Notes under the pieces: model-generated
The model's input: only the letters and a program-made list of their open reading frames with translations
The model's database searches: none
What the model was told of the DNA's origin: nothing
Program-made: the position numbers and the translations under genes
Shown: in pieces, positions 1 to 6,135 of the stretch
Numbering within the stretch: position 1 is the stretch's first letter
How the letters are laid out: each line of letters starts with the position of its first letter
Assembly (NCBI GenBank): GCA_001556025.1
Contig: LSIB01000185.1
Location: 1 to 9,013 of the forward strand
Source of the DNA: Rhizobiales bacterium CCH3-A5
GTDB taxonomy: Bacteria; Pseudomonadota; Alphaproteobacteria; Rhizobiales; Beijerinckiaceae
Length of the DNA stretch: 9,013 nt
Reading direction: 5' to 3'

Positions 1-30
1 CGTGGGCTCGGAGATGTGTATAAGAGACAG
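1..30 (+). other. Nextera (Tn5) sequencing adapter left on the contig end
   Basis: These bases match the 3' 30 nt of the Illumina Nextera read-2 transposase adapter. Positions 12-30 are the 19-bp Tn5 mosaic end, AGATGTGTATAAGAGACAG. This is library-construction sequence, not genomic DNA. It means base 31 was the first base of a tagmented insert and that the contig was assembled from untrimmed reads. It also carries a TAA (21-23) in frame with the ligase downstream. It should not be read as a natural transposon end. Confidence 0.97.
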
Positions 31-70
31 CCCCCACCCCTATCCCCTCCCCACGAGGGGGAGGGGAAGA
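31..70. repeat. C/G-rich palindromic element (intergenic-repeat type)
   Basis: A C-rich run is followed by a perfect 9-bp inverted repeat, CCCCTCCCC (44-52) and GGGGAGGGG (58-66), with a 5-nt loop at 53-57. Palindromes of this style, C-rich arm, short loop, G-rich arm, are common dispersed intergenic repeats in high-GC proteobacteria. Here the element lies between the adapter and the ligase coding sequence. It is open in the ligase frame, but its translation (Pro/Gly-rich) is not expected inside a ligase. It is therefore either the end of a chimeric read or a real insertion. Copy number cannot be judged from one window. Confidence 0.6.
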
Positions 71-71
71 G

Positions 72-1460
72 CTATACTCTGCCGCCGCCGAACCCGGCCA
101 TAACCGCCCCCCGCTCACTCTCCCCGACGTCGTCGCCGGCCTGCGCTCCGCCGGAAAAACCGAGCTCCCCCGCCTCGTTGCCTCATGGCTTGATGCGCTG
201 GACGAGACCGGGCGCTGGGCGCTGCTCAAGCTGATCACGGGCAGCCTGCGCATCGGCGTCTCGGCGCGTCTCGCCAAGACGGCGGCGGCCAGCCTCGGCG
301 GCGTTCCCGCCGACGAGGTCGAGCAGGTCTGGCATGGGCTGGAGCCGCCCTATGCGGAGCTTTTCGCCTGGCTGGAGGGCAGGGGGCCGAGGCCGGAGGC
401 GACAGACCCCGCGCCGTTCCGCCCGGTCATGCTCTCGCATCCGCTGGAGGACGGCGATTTCGACAGGCTCGACCCTGCCGAGTTCAGCGCCGAGTGGAAA
501 TGGGACGGCATCCGCGTGCAGGCCGTCAGCGGCACGAAGACCGACGGCACGCGGCTGACGCGGCTTTACTCGCGCACGGGCGAGGACATTGCCGGCGCTT
601 TTCCCGATCTCGTCGAGGCGCTGACGCTGGACGGGGCGCTCGATGGCGAGTTGCTGGTGATGCGCGAGGGCGCGGTGCAGAGCTTCAACACGCTGCAGCA
701 GCGGCTCAACCGCAAGACCGTCACGCCGAAGATGCTGTCGGAGTTCCCGGCCCATATCCGCGTCTACGACCTGCTGGTCGATGGCGGCGAGGACATCCGC
801 GCCTTGCCGCTGGAGGAGCGCCGCGCCCGGCTGGAGGCTTTCCTCGCCCGGCTCGACGGCGCGCGCTTCGACCTATCGCCGGTCATTCCCTTCGCGAGCT
901 GGGACGACCTCGCCGCCGCGCGCGCCGATCCTGCCTCCGCCGGAGCGGGCGACGACGCCGAGGCCGTCGAGGGCTGCATGATCAAGCGCCGCGATTCGCC
1001 CTATCTGCCGGGTCGGCCCAAGGGCCATTGGTGGAAATGGAAGCGGGAGGCGAGGCTCGTCGACTGTGTGCTGATGTATGCCCAGCGCGGCCACGGCAAG
1101 CGCTCCTCCTTCTACTCCGACTACACCTTCGGCGTCTGGCGCGCGGGCGAAACGGGCGCGGACGAACTGGTGCCGGTCGGGAAAGCCTATTTCGGCTTCA
1201 CCGACGAGGAACTGGTCGAGATCGACCGCTATGTCCGCAAACATACGCAAAACCGCTTCGGCCCGGTGCGGGAAGTGACGCATGATGCGAAAAGCGGGCT
1301 CGTCTTTGAGGTCGCCTTCGAGGGTCTGCAGCGCTCGACCCGGCATAAATCGGGCCTCGCCATGCGCTTCCCCCGCATCAACCGCATCCGCTGGGACAAG
1401 CCGCCTTCGGAAGCCGACCGCATCGAGGCGTTGGAACAGCTCCTGCCGGCGGCGGGTTGA
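72..1460 (+). CDS. ATP-dependent DNA ligase, 5' truncated
   Basis: Seals nicks in duplex DNA through a ligase-adenylate intermediate; in bacteria such enzymes serve repair beside the NAD-dependent LigA. The frame is open from the contig end to TGA 1458-1460. Family-like sequence is clear from about position 93 (PGHNRPP) through a helical DNA-binding region (LDETGRWALLKLITG, 201-242). The nucleotidyltransferase domain has motif I EWKWDGIR with the catalytic Lys at 498-500, a motif III-like RVYDLL, motif IV EGCMIK and motif V WWKWKR. An OB-fold part begins LMYAQRGHGKRSSFYSDY. This pattern fits the ligases often found with an Lhr-type helicase, an exonuclease and a metallophosphoesterase (PP_1105-type, from memory). 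About 100 N-terminal residues are missing. Bases 72-92 are uncertain because the repeat/adapter junction is near. No helicase gene follows; partners could lie upstream of the lost end. Confidence 0.93.
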   Translation, partial: LYSAAAEPGHNRPPLTLPDVVAGLRSAGKTELPRLVASWLDALDETGRWALLKLITGSLRIGVSARLAKTAAASLGGVPADEVEQVWHGLEPPYAELFAWLEGRGPRPEATDPAPFRPVMLSHPLEDGDFDRLDPAEFSAEWKWDGIRVQAVSGTKTDGTRLTRLYSRTGEDIAGAFPDLVEALTLDGALDGELLVMREGAVQSFNTLQQRLNRKTVTPKMLSEFPAHIRVYDLLVDGGEDIRALPLEERRARLEAFLARLDGARFDLSPVIPFASWDDLAAARADPASAGAGDDAEAVEGCMIKRRDSPYLPGRPKGHWWKWKREARLVDCVLMYAQRGHGKRSSFYSDYTFGVWRAGETGADELVPVGKAYFGFTDEELVEIDRYVRKHTQNRFGPVREVTHDAKSGLVFEVAFEGLQRSTRHKSGLAMRFPRINRIRWDKPPSEADRIEALEQLLPAAG

Positions 1461-1486
1461 AGCATGCCCCGACAGGAGAACTCCCG

Positions 1487-1795
1487 ATGACCCCGCTCCG
1501 CCTCACCTTCCTCGCCGCCGCCCTGATCCTCGGAGCGGCCATCGTCTGGGCGGGCGCGACAGCTTCCTTCTCCGCGAGCTTCGCCAAGATCGCCAATGAC
1601 CCCTGGGGCGTCGTGACGCTGATCGACCTTTACGCCGCCTTTCTCGTCTCGGGCTTCCTGATTTGGCGCTTCGAGGCATCGAAGCCTTTGGCGCTGGTGC
1701 TGATCGTCTTGACGCTCGGGCTCGGCAGTCTGGTGCCGCTGCTTTGGCTCGCTTTCCGCGCCGGCCCCGCCCTCGTCACGGCGCGGACACGTTAG
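1487..1795 (+). CDS. Small membrane protein, DUF1475-like
   Basis: A 102-residue protein of unknown function with three predicted membrane helices, at about residues 6-24, 42-61 and 67-90. A polar segment carries the motif NDPWGVVTLIDLY just before and inside helix 2, with Asp47 in the helix. The DPWG...TLxDLY signature resembles the DUF1475 family of small integral membrane proteins; this assignment is from memory. I chose ATG 1487 because AGGAGA (1474-1479) sits 7 nt upstream. A TTG at 1457 would add ten unlikely residues and has no ribosome site. It follows the ligase by 26 bp on the same strand, so the two may be co-transcribed, but nothing ties its function to DNA repair. Confidence 0.8.
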   Translation: MTPLRLTFLAAALILGAAIVWAGATASFSASFAKIANDPWGVVTLIDLYAAFLVSGFLIWRFEASKPLALVLIVLTLGLGSLVPLLWLAFRAGPALVTARTR

Positions 1796-1814
1796 GCGGG
1801 CAAAAGTCCGCCCG
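1795..1814 (+). terminator. Possible weak stem-loop terminator
   Basis: Immediately at the stop codon of the small membrane protein is GGCGG (1795-1799), pairing with CCGCC (1808-1812) around an A-rich loop. An overlapping alternative pairs CGGGC (1797-1801) with GCCCG (1810-1814). There is no T-run afterwards, so intrinsic termination would be weak. It may only mark the 3' end of the transcript before the hydrolase gene. Confidence 0.3.
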
Positions 1815-1869
1815 TCATTGGCTCGCGGACACCGAGTCTCGTTCCGCCTGAACCCCCGAGGAGAGCGCC

Positions 1870-2694
1870 ATGTCCTTCATCGAAACCCGCGACGGCATCG
1901 AACTGTTCTTCCGCGATCTCGGCGAGGGCGACCCGGTCGTGCTGATCCATGGCTGGCCGCTCAATGGCGACATGTGGGAGTATCAGGTTCCCGCGCTGAT
2001 CGCGGCCGGCTACCGGGTCATCACCTATGATCGTCGCGGTTTCGGCCAGTCCGACCAGCCTTTGGACGGCTACGACTACGACACCTTCGCCGACGATTTG
2101 TCCGACCTGCTCGAGGAACTCGATCTCGAGGACGTCACGCTGGTCGGCTTCTCGATGGGCGGCGGCGAGGTCGCCCGTTATCTCGGTCGTTACGGCTCCG
2201 AGCGCGTCGCCAAGGCGGTGCTTCTCGGCGCGGTGCCGCCCTTCCTGTTGCAGACGCCGGAGCATCCGGCCGGCGCACCGATGGCGGTATTCGACGGCAT
2301 GATCGCCGGCATCAAGGCCGATCGCCCGCAGTTTTTCGCGGAATTCGGCAAGAATTTTTATGGCATCCCGGCCAATCCGGTGTCGCAGGGCATTCAGGAC
2401 TGGACGCTGATGCACGCGCTCAAGGCTTCGCCGAAGGGCACCGTCGATTGCGTCACCGCTTTCGGAACGACGGACTTCCGCGAGGATTTGCCGAAGATCG
2501 ACGTGCCGACGCTGATCCTGCACGGCGACGCCGACGCCATCGTGCCGGTCGAGATCAGCGCGCGCGAGGCGGTGAAGCTGATTCCAGGCGCCACGCTGCA
2601 GGAACTCGCCGGCGCGCCGCATGGCTTGTTCTTCACCCATAAGGACGCGGTCAATGCCGCATTGCTGGCCTTTCTCGCCGAGGAGACGGAGTGA
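1870..2694 (+). CDS. Alpha/beta hydrolase, chloroperoxidase/arylesterase family
   Basis: A 274-residue cytoplasmic serine hydrolase of the cofactor-free haloperoxidase/arylesterase family; members hydrolyse esters and some make peracids from carboxylic acid and peroxide. The whole fold is present and the length is normal. The oxyanion-hole region is HGWPLNGDMW (27-36), followed by YDRRGFGQSD (53-62). The nucleophile elbow is GFSMGG with Ser95, the acid is Asp222 in HGDADAIVP (218-226), and the base is His251 in APHGLF. The Pro after Trp29 is the residue linked to perhydrolase activity in this family (known from esterase L29P engineering), so peroxide chemistry is possible. Start ATG 1870 has AGGAG (1859-1863) 6 nt upstream. 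There is no signal peptide. The physiological substrate cannot be read from the sequence, and the neighbours give no pathway clue. Confidence 0.92.
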   Translation: MSFIETRDGIELFFRDLGEGDPVVLIHGWPLNGDMWEYQVPALIAAGYRVITYDRRGFGQSDQPLDGYDYDTFADDLSDLLEELDLEDVTLVGFSMGGGEVARYLGRYGSERVAKAVLLGAVPPFLLQTPEHPAGAPMAVFDGMIAGIKADRPQFFAEFGKNFYGIPANPVSQGIQDWTLMHALKASPKGTVDCVTAFGTTDFREDLPKIDVPTLILHGDADAIVPVEISAREAVKLIPGATLQELAGAPHGLFFTHKDAVNAALLAFLAEETE

Positions 2695-2781
2695 GGGCGG
2701 CTGGCGCCTAGGCAGGGTGCATGTCAGCCTTTTGCTGCATTGCAATAGGCCTCGTTTGGGAGCAGATGACGTCCATTATCC

Positions 2782-2799
2782 CCAGCGTTCATGCGCTGG
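2782..2799. promoter_or_regulatory. Inverted repeat in the hydrolase-regulator intergenic gap
   Basis: CCAGCG (2782-2787) and CGCTGG (2794-2799) form a 6-bp dyad with a 6-bp centre. It lies about 80 bp upstream of the response regulator start, in the 183-bp gap 2695-2877. The same gap holds the perfect 8-bp palindrome ATTGCAAT (2739-2746). Either could be a binding site for autoregulation or a chance dyad in GC-rich DNA. I see no convincing -35/-10 pair and no small gene in the gap. Confidence 0.25.
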
Positions 2800-2877
2800 C
2801 GAGGCACAGGCTTGCGCGCCGCTTGAGATCGCGGCCGCGTCTGGGGCAGGATGAGCGGACGGACGAGGACGAGCGCG

Positions 2878-3558
2878 ATGAGTCGGCAGCCTGTGACGCG
2901 GATCGTGATCGCGGACGACCACCCCCTGTTCCGGGGCGCGCTCAGGCAGGCCGTTTCCGGCGCTCTCGCCGGAGCGGAGGTCAGCGAGGTCGGCTCGCTC
3001 GAGGCACTGACCGAGGCGCTGGGTTCGGGCGCGGACGCCGATCTTGTGCTGCTCGACCTGACCATGCCCGGCGTGCAGGGCTTTTCCGGCCTGCTCTTCC
3101 TCCGCGCCGACCATCCGGAAGTGCCCGTCATCGTCGTCTCGGCCAATGACGACCCGGCCGTGATCCGCCGCTGCGTCGAATTCGGCGCGCTCGGCTTCCT
3201 GCCCAAGACAGCCGATGTCGCCCAGATGGGCGAAGCGATCCGCGCCGTGCTCGACGGCGGCGTCTGGACGCCGCCGGGCATCGACCTGTCGAGCCCGGTC
3301 GACGCCGAGGTCGCCGACATGGTGCGAAGGCTCTCGACGCTGACGCCGCAGCAGGTGCGCGTGCTGATGATGCTGTCCGAGGGACTTTTGAACAAGCAGA
3401 TCGCCTATGAGCTCGGCGTCTCCGAGGCGACGGTGAAGGCCCATGTCTCGGCGATTCTGACCAAGCTCAATGTCGACAGTCGCACCCAGGCCGTGATCGC
3501 CGCGGCCAAGATCGCCGGCACGGCGTGGTCAGGCGTCGGCGCGTCCGCGACGGCGTAG
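2878..3558 (+). CDS. NarL/LuxR-family two-component response regulator
   Basis: A 226-residue DNA-binding response regulator. The receiver domain (about 7-125) has the acidic pair Asp13-Asp14 in IADDHPLFR, phospho-acceptor Asp60 in LLDLTMPG, Ser88 in VVSANDD and Lys110 in FLPKTAD, so all phosphorylation residues are intact. The C-terminal LuxR-type helix-turn-helix (about 153-215) reads LTPQQVRVLMMLSEGLLNKQ and then SEATVKAHVSAILTKL, the usual GerE pattern. I prefer ATG 2878 because GAGGA (2865-2869) is 8 nt upstream. ATG 2851 would add nine residues but has its only purine-rich stretch abutting the codon. No histidine kinase is adjacent; the kinase at 6136-7593 is 2.5 kb away on the other strand with unrelated genes between. 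Targets are unknown. Confidence 0.93.
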   Translation: MSRQPVTRIVIADDHPLFRGALRQAVSGALAGAEVSEVGSLEALTEALGSGADADLVLLDLTMPGVQGFSGLLFLRADHPEVPVIVVSANDDPAVIRRCVEFGALGFLPKTADVAQMGEAIRAVLDGGVWTPPGIDLSSPVDAEVADMVRRLSTLTPQQVRVLMMLSEGLLNKQIAYELGVSEATVKAHVSAILTKLNVDSRTQAVIAAAKIAGTAWSGVGASATA

Positions 3559-3580
3559 GTTTCCATTCAGGCTCGGTTCA

Positions 3581-3608
3581 AGCGCGCAGCCCCATTGATG
3601 TGCGCGCT
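3581..3608 (+). repeat. 8-bp inverted repeat just before the next ribosome site
   Basis: AGCGCGCA (3581-3588) and TGCGCGCT (3601-3608) are perfect reverse complements around a 12-nt loop. The hairpin sits 22 bp after the response regulator stop and ends directly before GGAAGGG (3609-3615), the ribosome site of the next gene. It could be a factor-dependent terminator for the regulator, a leader structure limiting translation of the small membrane protein, or a protein site. No T-run follows. Confidence 0.4.
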
Positions 3609-3624
3609 GGAAGGGATGACGATC

Positions 3625-3894
3625 ATGGCCAATGGCAACATCGAACGCTTTCTGGGCGGCTCGCCGCTCGGCGTGCTCGTCCGGCTGCTGTTCATTTCGC
3701 TGCTGGTCGGCGCGGCGATGGCATTTCTGGGCCTGTCGCCGCAGGCGCTCTACAGAGCGGCCGCCCGATTTGTCCGGTCGATCGGCGATCTCGGCTTCGG
3801 CGCTGTGCGCGAAGTCGGCCAATGGGTCATTGCCGGCGCTCTATTGGTGATCCCGCTCTGGCTGCTGTCGCGGCTGTTTGCGGCGCGGCGCTGA
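3625..3894 (+). CDS. Small membrane protein, DUF6460-like
   Basis: An 89-residue protein of unknown function. The start is conserved-looking (NIERFLGGSPLGVLVRL, about 5-21). It has a first membrane helix at about 15-36, an amphipathic middle carrying SIGDLGFGAVREV, and a second helix at about 64-84 ending in SRLFAARR. This two-helix layout with RFxGGSPLGVLVRL matches my recollection of the alphaproteobacterial DUF6460 family. ATG 3625 is chosen because GGAAGGG ends 9 nt upstream; ATG 3616 touches the ribosome site and ATG 3598 lies before it. The stop is only 4 bp from the stop of the convergent pyrD gene, so the two transcripts must overlap unless one ends inside a gene. Confidence 0.78.
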   Translation: MANGNIERFLGGSPLGVLVRLLFISLLVGAAMAFLGLSPQALYRAAARFVRSIGDLGFGAVREVGQWVIAGALLVIPLWLLSRLFAARR

Positions 3895-3898
3895 CCGT

Positions 3899-4987
3899 TC
3901 AGGCTTTCCCATCCGCGAAGTCGTTTGCGTCCCGCCCGCTGAGGGCCGACAGGCGCGTCAGGCCGGCGCGTCTCGCCTCCTCGGTCAGCCCGGCCTTGAT
4001 CGTCTTCACCAGCCCCGGCCCCTCGAACACCATGGCGGTGTAGAACTGCACGAGATCGGCGCCGGCCCTGATCCGGTCGGACGCGGCGGCCGCCGAATCG
4101 ATCCCGCCGACGCCGATCAGCGGAAACTGCCGCTCCACGCGCAGGAAGGTCTGCGCGAGAATGCGGGTCGAAGCGGCGCGCAACGGCCGGCCTGACAGCC
4201 CGCCGGTCTCCGATTTTGCCGGGTTTTGCAGGCTCGCCGGCCGCGCCACGGTGGTGTTGGCGACGACCATGCCGTCGATGCCGCGGCGGCGGGCGACCGC
4301 GACGATGCCGTCGAGTTCCGGCAGGCTCAGGTCGGGCGCGATCTTGAGCAGCATGGCGGTGCGTCGTCCGCTCACCTGCCCCGCCTCGTCGCGGGCCTCC
4401 AGCGCGCGCGCGATAAGCTCGTCGAGCACCGCTTCGCCTTGCAGGTCGCGCAGGCCCGGCGTGTTCGGCGACGAGACGTTGATCGTGAGGAAATCAGCGA
4501 CGGGAGCGAGCTTGCGCGTCAACACGGCGTAGTCGGCGCTCCGGTCGGCCGAGTCTTTGTTGGCCCCGAGATTGACGCCGACGACCCCGCCGCGCGCGCG
4601 CCGCCTCAGGAGCCGCCCGGCGACCACCTCCATGCCCTCGCTGTTGAGGCCGTAGCGGTTGATCACCGCGCCGTCTTCAGGCAGCCGGAACACGCGCGGG
4701 CGCGGATTGCCCGGTTGCGGCAGCGGCGTCACACCGCCAACCTCGACGAAGCCGAAGCCGAGCCCCAGCGCGCCGTCGATGGCCTCGGCATGTTTGTCGA
4801 AACCGGCCGCGAGCCCGACCGGATTGGGGAAGCTCAAGCCAAACGCCTGCGTCGCCAGAACGGGGTCGTCGGATGAAGGCTTGAGCGGCGGGGCGGCGGC
4901 GAGCGCCGCCACCGTCAGGCGATGCGCGGTCTCGGCGTCGAGCTTGTGGACCAGCGGGCGGACAAGTTTGAAAAGCTCGCCGATCAC
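3899..4987 (-). CDS. pyrD: Dihydroorotate dehydrogenase (quinone), class 2
   Basis: Fourth step of de novo UMP synthesis: oxidises dihydroorotate to orotate, passing electrons through FMN to ubiquinone at the inner membrane. The 362 residues match class 2 length. The N-terminal amphipathic part (1-36) is the membrane/quinone-binding helix region typical of class 2. The FMN barrel includes [20 protein letters not shown] (55-74), [19 protein letters not shown] (84-102), [10 protein letters not shown] (109-118), [14 protein letters not shown] with Asn170 and catalytic Ser173, and IGVGGI with [16 protein letters not shown] near the end. The catalytic Ser, rather than Cys, confirms class 2. The start is GTG 4987, with GGAGG 7 nt upstream and a 4-nt overlap with the DUF952 stop. 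The frame stays open to 5308, but that extension is only read-through over DUF952. Expression is probably translationally coupled to DUF952. Confidence 0.96.
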   Translation of the reverse strand: MIGELFKLVRPLVHKLDAETAHRLTVAALAAAPPLKPSSDDPVLATQAFGLSFPNPVGLAAGFDKHAEAIDGALGLGFGFVEVGGVTPLPQPGNPRPRVFRLPEDGAVINRYGLNSEGMEVVAGRLLRRRARGGVVGVNLGANKDSADRSADYAVLTRKLAPVADFLTINVSSPNTPGLRDLQGEAVLDELIARALEARDEAGQVSGRRTAMLLKIAPDLSLPELDGIVAVARRRGIDGMVVANTTVARPASLQNPAKSETGGLSGRPLRAASTRILAQTFLRVERQFPLIGVGGIDSAAAASDRIRAGADLVQFYTAMVFEGPGLVKTIKAGLTEEARRAGLTRLSALSGRDANDFADGKA

Positions 4988-4999
4988 GCGACATCCTCC
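4984..4999 (-). promoter_or_regulatory. GTGA stop/start overlap with strong ribosome site for pyrD
   Basis: On the - strand, GGAGG (4999-4995) stands 7 nt before GTG (4987-4985), and the TGA of DUF952 occupies 4986-4984. The stop and start share GTGA. The ribosome site lies inside the last codons of DUF952, so ribosomes finishing DUF952 can restart on pyrD. This also fixes the pyrD start. Confidence 0.8.
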
Positions 5000-5328
5000 G
5001 GGATCAGGTGCCGGCCATCGTCCCCGGACGCAAGGGCTACGATCCAGCGCGCCGTCTTGGGATCGAGCGGGCCGTAGAGATGGGGAAACAGCGCCCCGCC
5101 GCGCGAGGGCTCGTAGCGCAGCATTGAGCCAAGACGGGCATCGTCGAAGGCGATCAGCAGGAGGTCGCGCTGGCCGGCGAAGTGCTTCGCCGCCGTCTCG
5201 CGGACCTGCCCGGCCGTCGAGAAATGGATAAAGCCGTCGGCGAGATCGACGCCTGAGCCCTTGAACATGCCTGCTTGCTCGGCCTCGCGCCAAAGCGCTT
5301 CGGGACAAATCTTGTAGATGAGCGGCAC
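4984..5328 (-). CDS. DUF952 family protein
   Basis: A small cytoplasmic protein of unknown function, 114 residues from the chosen start. The family pattern is clear: [15 protein letters not shown] at the N-terminus, then [20 protein letters not shown], then [20 protein letters not shown] chose GTG 5328 because the conserved domain begins two residues later (MPLIYKI) and a weak GAGA lies 7 nt upstream. ATG 5364 (126 residues) or ATG 5430 (148 residues) is possible, but adds a non-conserved, low-quality tail without a good ribosome site. It forms an operon with pyrD through the GTGA overlap and is divergent from the S24 regulator. Genes of this family frequently sit beside pyrD in related bacteria, as far as I recall. 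No catalytic role is assigned. Confidence 0.85.
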   Translation of the reverse strand: MPLIYKICPEALWREAEQAGMFKGSGVDLADGFIHFSTAGQVRETAAKHFAGQRDLLLIAFDDARLGSMLRYEPSRGGALFPHLYGPLDPKTARWIVALASGDDGRHLIPEDVA

Positions 5329-5418
5329 GGTCTGGTCTCGGATTGTCGGATGATGCGGCGACATAGCGGCAGCAGCTGGCTCAGGGCAAACCTTATCGCG
5401 ACGCCCCCAACAAACTGA

Positions 5419-5461
5419 TTGAAGTCTCATGCGATAGGGGATATTTCCTATGTCTATCCCC
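5419..5461 (+). promoter_or_regulatory. Candidate promoter/operator of the S24 regulator
   Basis: Two overlapping dyads stand out in this AT-richer spot. GGGGATA (5437-5443) pairs with TATCCCC (5455-5461) across 11 bp. ATAGG (5434-5438) pairs with CCTAT (5447-5451) across 8 bp, and the 18-bp unit 5434-5451 is symmetric at 14 of 18 positions. A weak promoter, TTGAAG (5419-5424), 17-bp spacer, TATTTC (5442-5447), overlaps them and would start transcripts about 40 nt before the gene at 5496. Repressors of the LexA/CI type usually bind such dyads over their own promoter. The site lies between divergent genes and could also control DUF952-pyrD. The dyads are seen; their function is inferred. Confidence 0.45.
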
Positions 5462-5495
5462 GCCTTCCGGCAACATCAGCAGCGAGGCCTCCGCG

Positions 5496-6125
5496 GTGCT
5501 GTCCCATGACCAGATCTGGAGCGCCATCGACGCGCTCGCCCAGCGCTATGGCTTCACCGCTTCGGGGCTCGCCCGTAAGGCCGGGCTCGACGCCACCACC
5601 TTCAACCGCTCCAAGCGCGTGGGTTCCGACGGGCGCGAGCGCTGGCCCTCGACCGAATCGATCGCCAAGATCCTGCAGGCGACGGGTGCGTCGCTGGACG
5701 AGTTCATGGCGGTGGTGATGCGGCGCGGCCCTGCGCCGTCCCGCACCATCCCGCTGATCGGATTCGCTCAGGCCGGCTCCGGCGGCTTCTTCGACGATGG
5801 CGGCTTTCCGGTCGGCGCGGGCTGGGAGGAGGTCGCCTTTCCCGGCGTCGCCGACGAGAAGGCCTATGCGCTGGAGATTGCAGGCGATTCGATGCTGCCG
5901 CTCTACCGCGACGGCGACACCATCATCGTCTCGCCGACCGCAACCGTCCGGCGCGGCGACCGCGTCGTGGTCAAGACCGTCGAGGGCGAGGTGCTGGCCA
6001 AGCAGTTGAAGCGCCAGACGGCCCGAACGGTCGAACTGTCGTCGCTCAACCCCGAGCATGCCGAACGCGTGCTGAACCTCGGCGAGATCGCTTTCATGGC
6101 GCGGGTGATCTGGGCGAGCCAGTAG
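5496..6125 (+). CDS. XRE-HTH / S24 peptidase (LexA/CI-like) transcriptional regulator
   Basis: A 209-residue regulator. The N-terminal helix-turn-helix (about 5-75) includes TASGLARKAGLDATTFNRSK and PSTESIAKILQATGASLDEF. The C-terminal S24 domain (about 84-205) has the nucleophile Ser132 in AGDSMLPLYRDGD and the general base Lys169 in GEVLAKQLKR, so the self-cleavage dyad is complete. A candidate cleavage bond, Ala93-Gly94 in FAQAGSGG, lies in the hinge, as in LexA. A protein of this kind can bind DNA as a dimer and inactivate itself on a signal; the inducer is unknown. The start is GTG 5496, with GAGG (5484-5487) 8 nt before it; MLSHDQIW is a natural N-terminus. It stands alone: no phage genes are near, so a resident chromosomal regulator is more likely than a prophage repressor. 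Its stop is 10 bp from that of the convergent kinase. Confidence 0.92.
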   Translation: MLSHDQIWSAIDALAQRYGFTASGLARKAGLDATTFNRSKRVGSDGRERWPSTESIAKILQATGASLDEFMAVVMRRGPAPSRTIPLIGFAQAGSGGFFDDGGFPVGAGWEEVAFPGVADEKAYALEIAGDSMLPLYRDGDTIIVSPTATVRRGDRVVVKTVEGEVLAKQLKRQTARTVELSSLNPEHAERVLNLGEIAFMARVIWASQ

Positions 6126-6135
6126 GCCCTTACCG

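Noticed and set aside
12..30. Tn5/IS50 transposon end in the genome
   Set aside because: It is the hyperactive synthetic mosaic end joined to the Nextera adapter tail, not a natural IS50 end.
183..1346. Several long frames overlapping the ligase on both strands
   Set aside because: The ligase frame carries all nucleotidyltransferase motifs; the others are Arg/Ala-rich shadows.
1792..2745. A 317-codon open frame on the - strand across the hydrolase
   Set aside because: Low-complexity shadow translation opposite a complete alpha/beta hydrolase; no motif and no ribosome site.
2695..2877. Small gene or regulatory RNA in the 183-bp gap
   Set aside because: Short frames here have no ribosome site or family-like sequence, and no promoter/terminator pair could be made out.
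4988..5308. N-terminal extension of pyrD to 5308
   Set aside because: The extension reads DUF952 out of frame, while GTG 4987 has a strong GGAGG and a class 2 N-terminus.
5496..6125. Prophage CI repressor marking a phage remnant
   Set aside because: No Cro, integrase, replication or structural phage genes are near; the neighbours are housekeeping genes with the same base composition.
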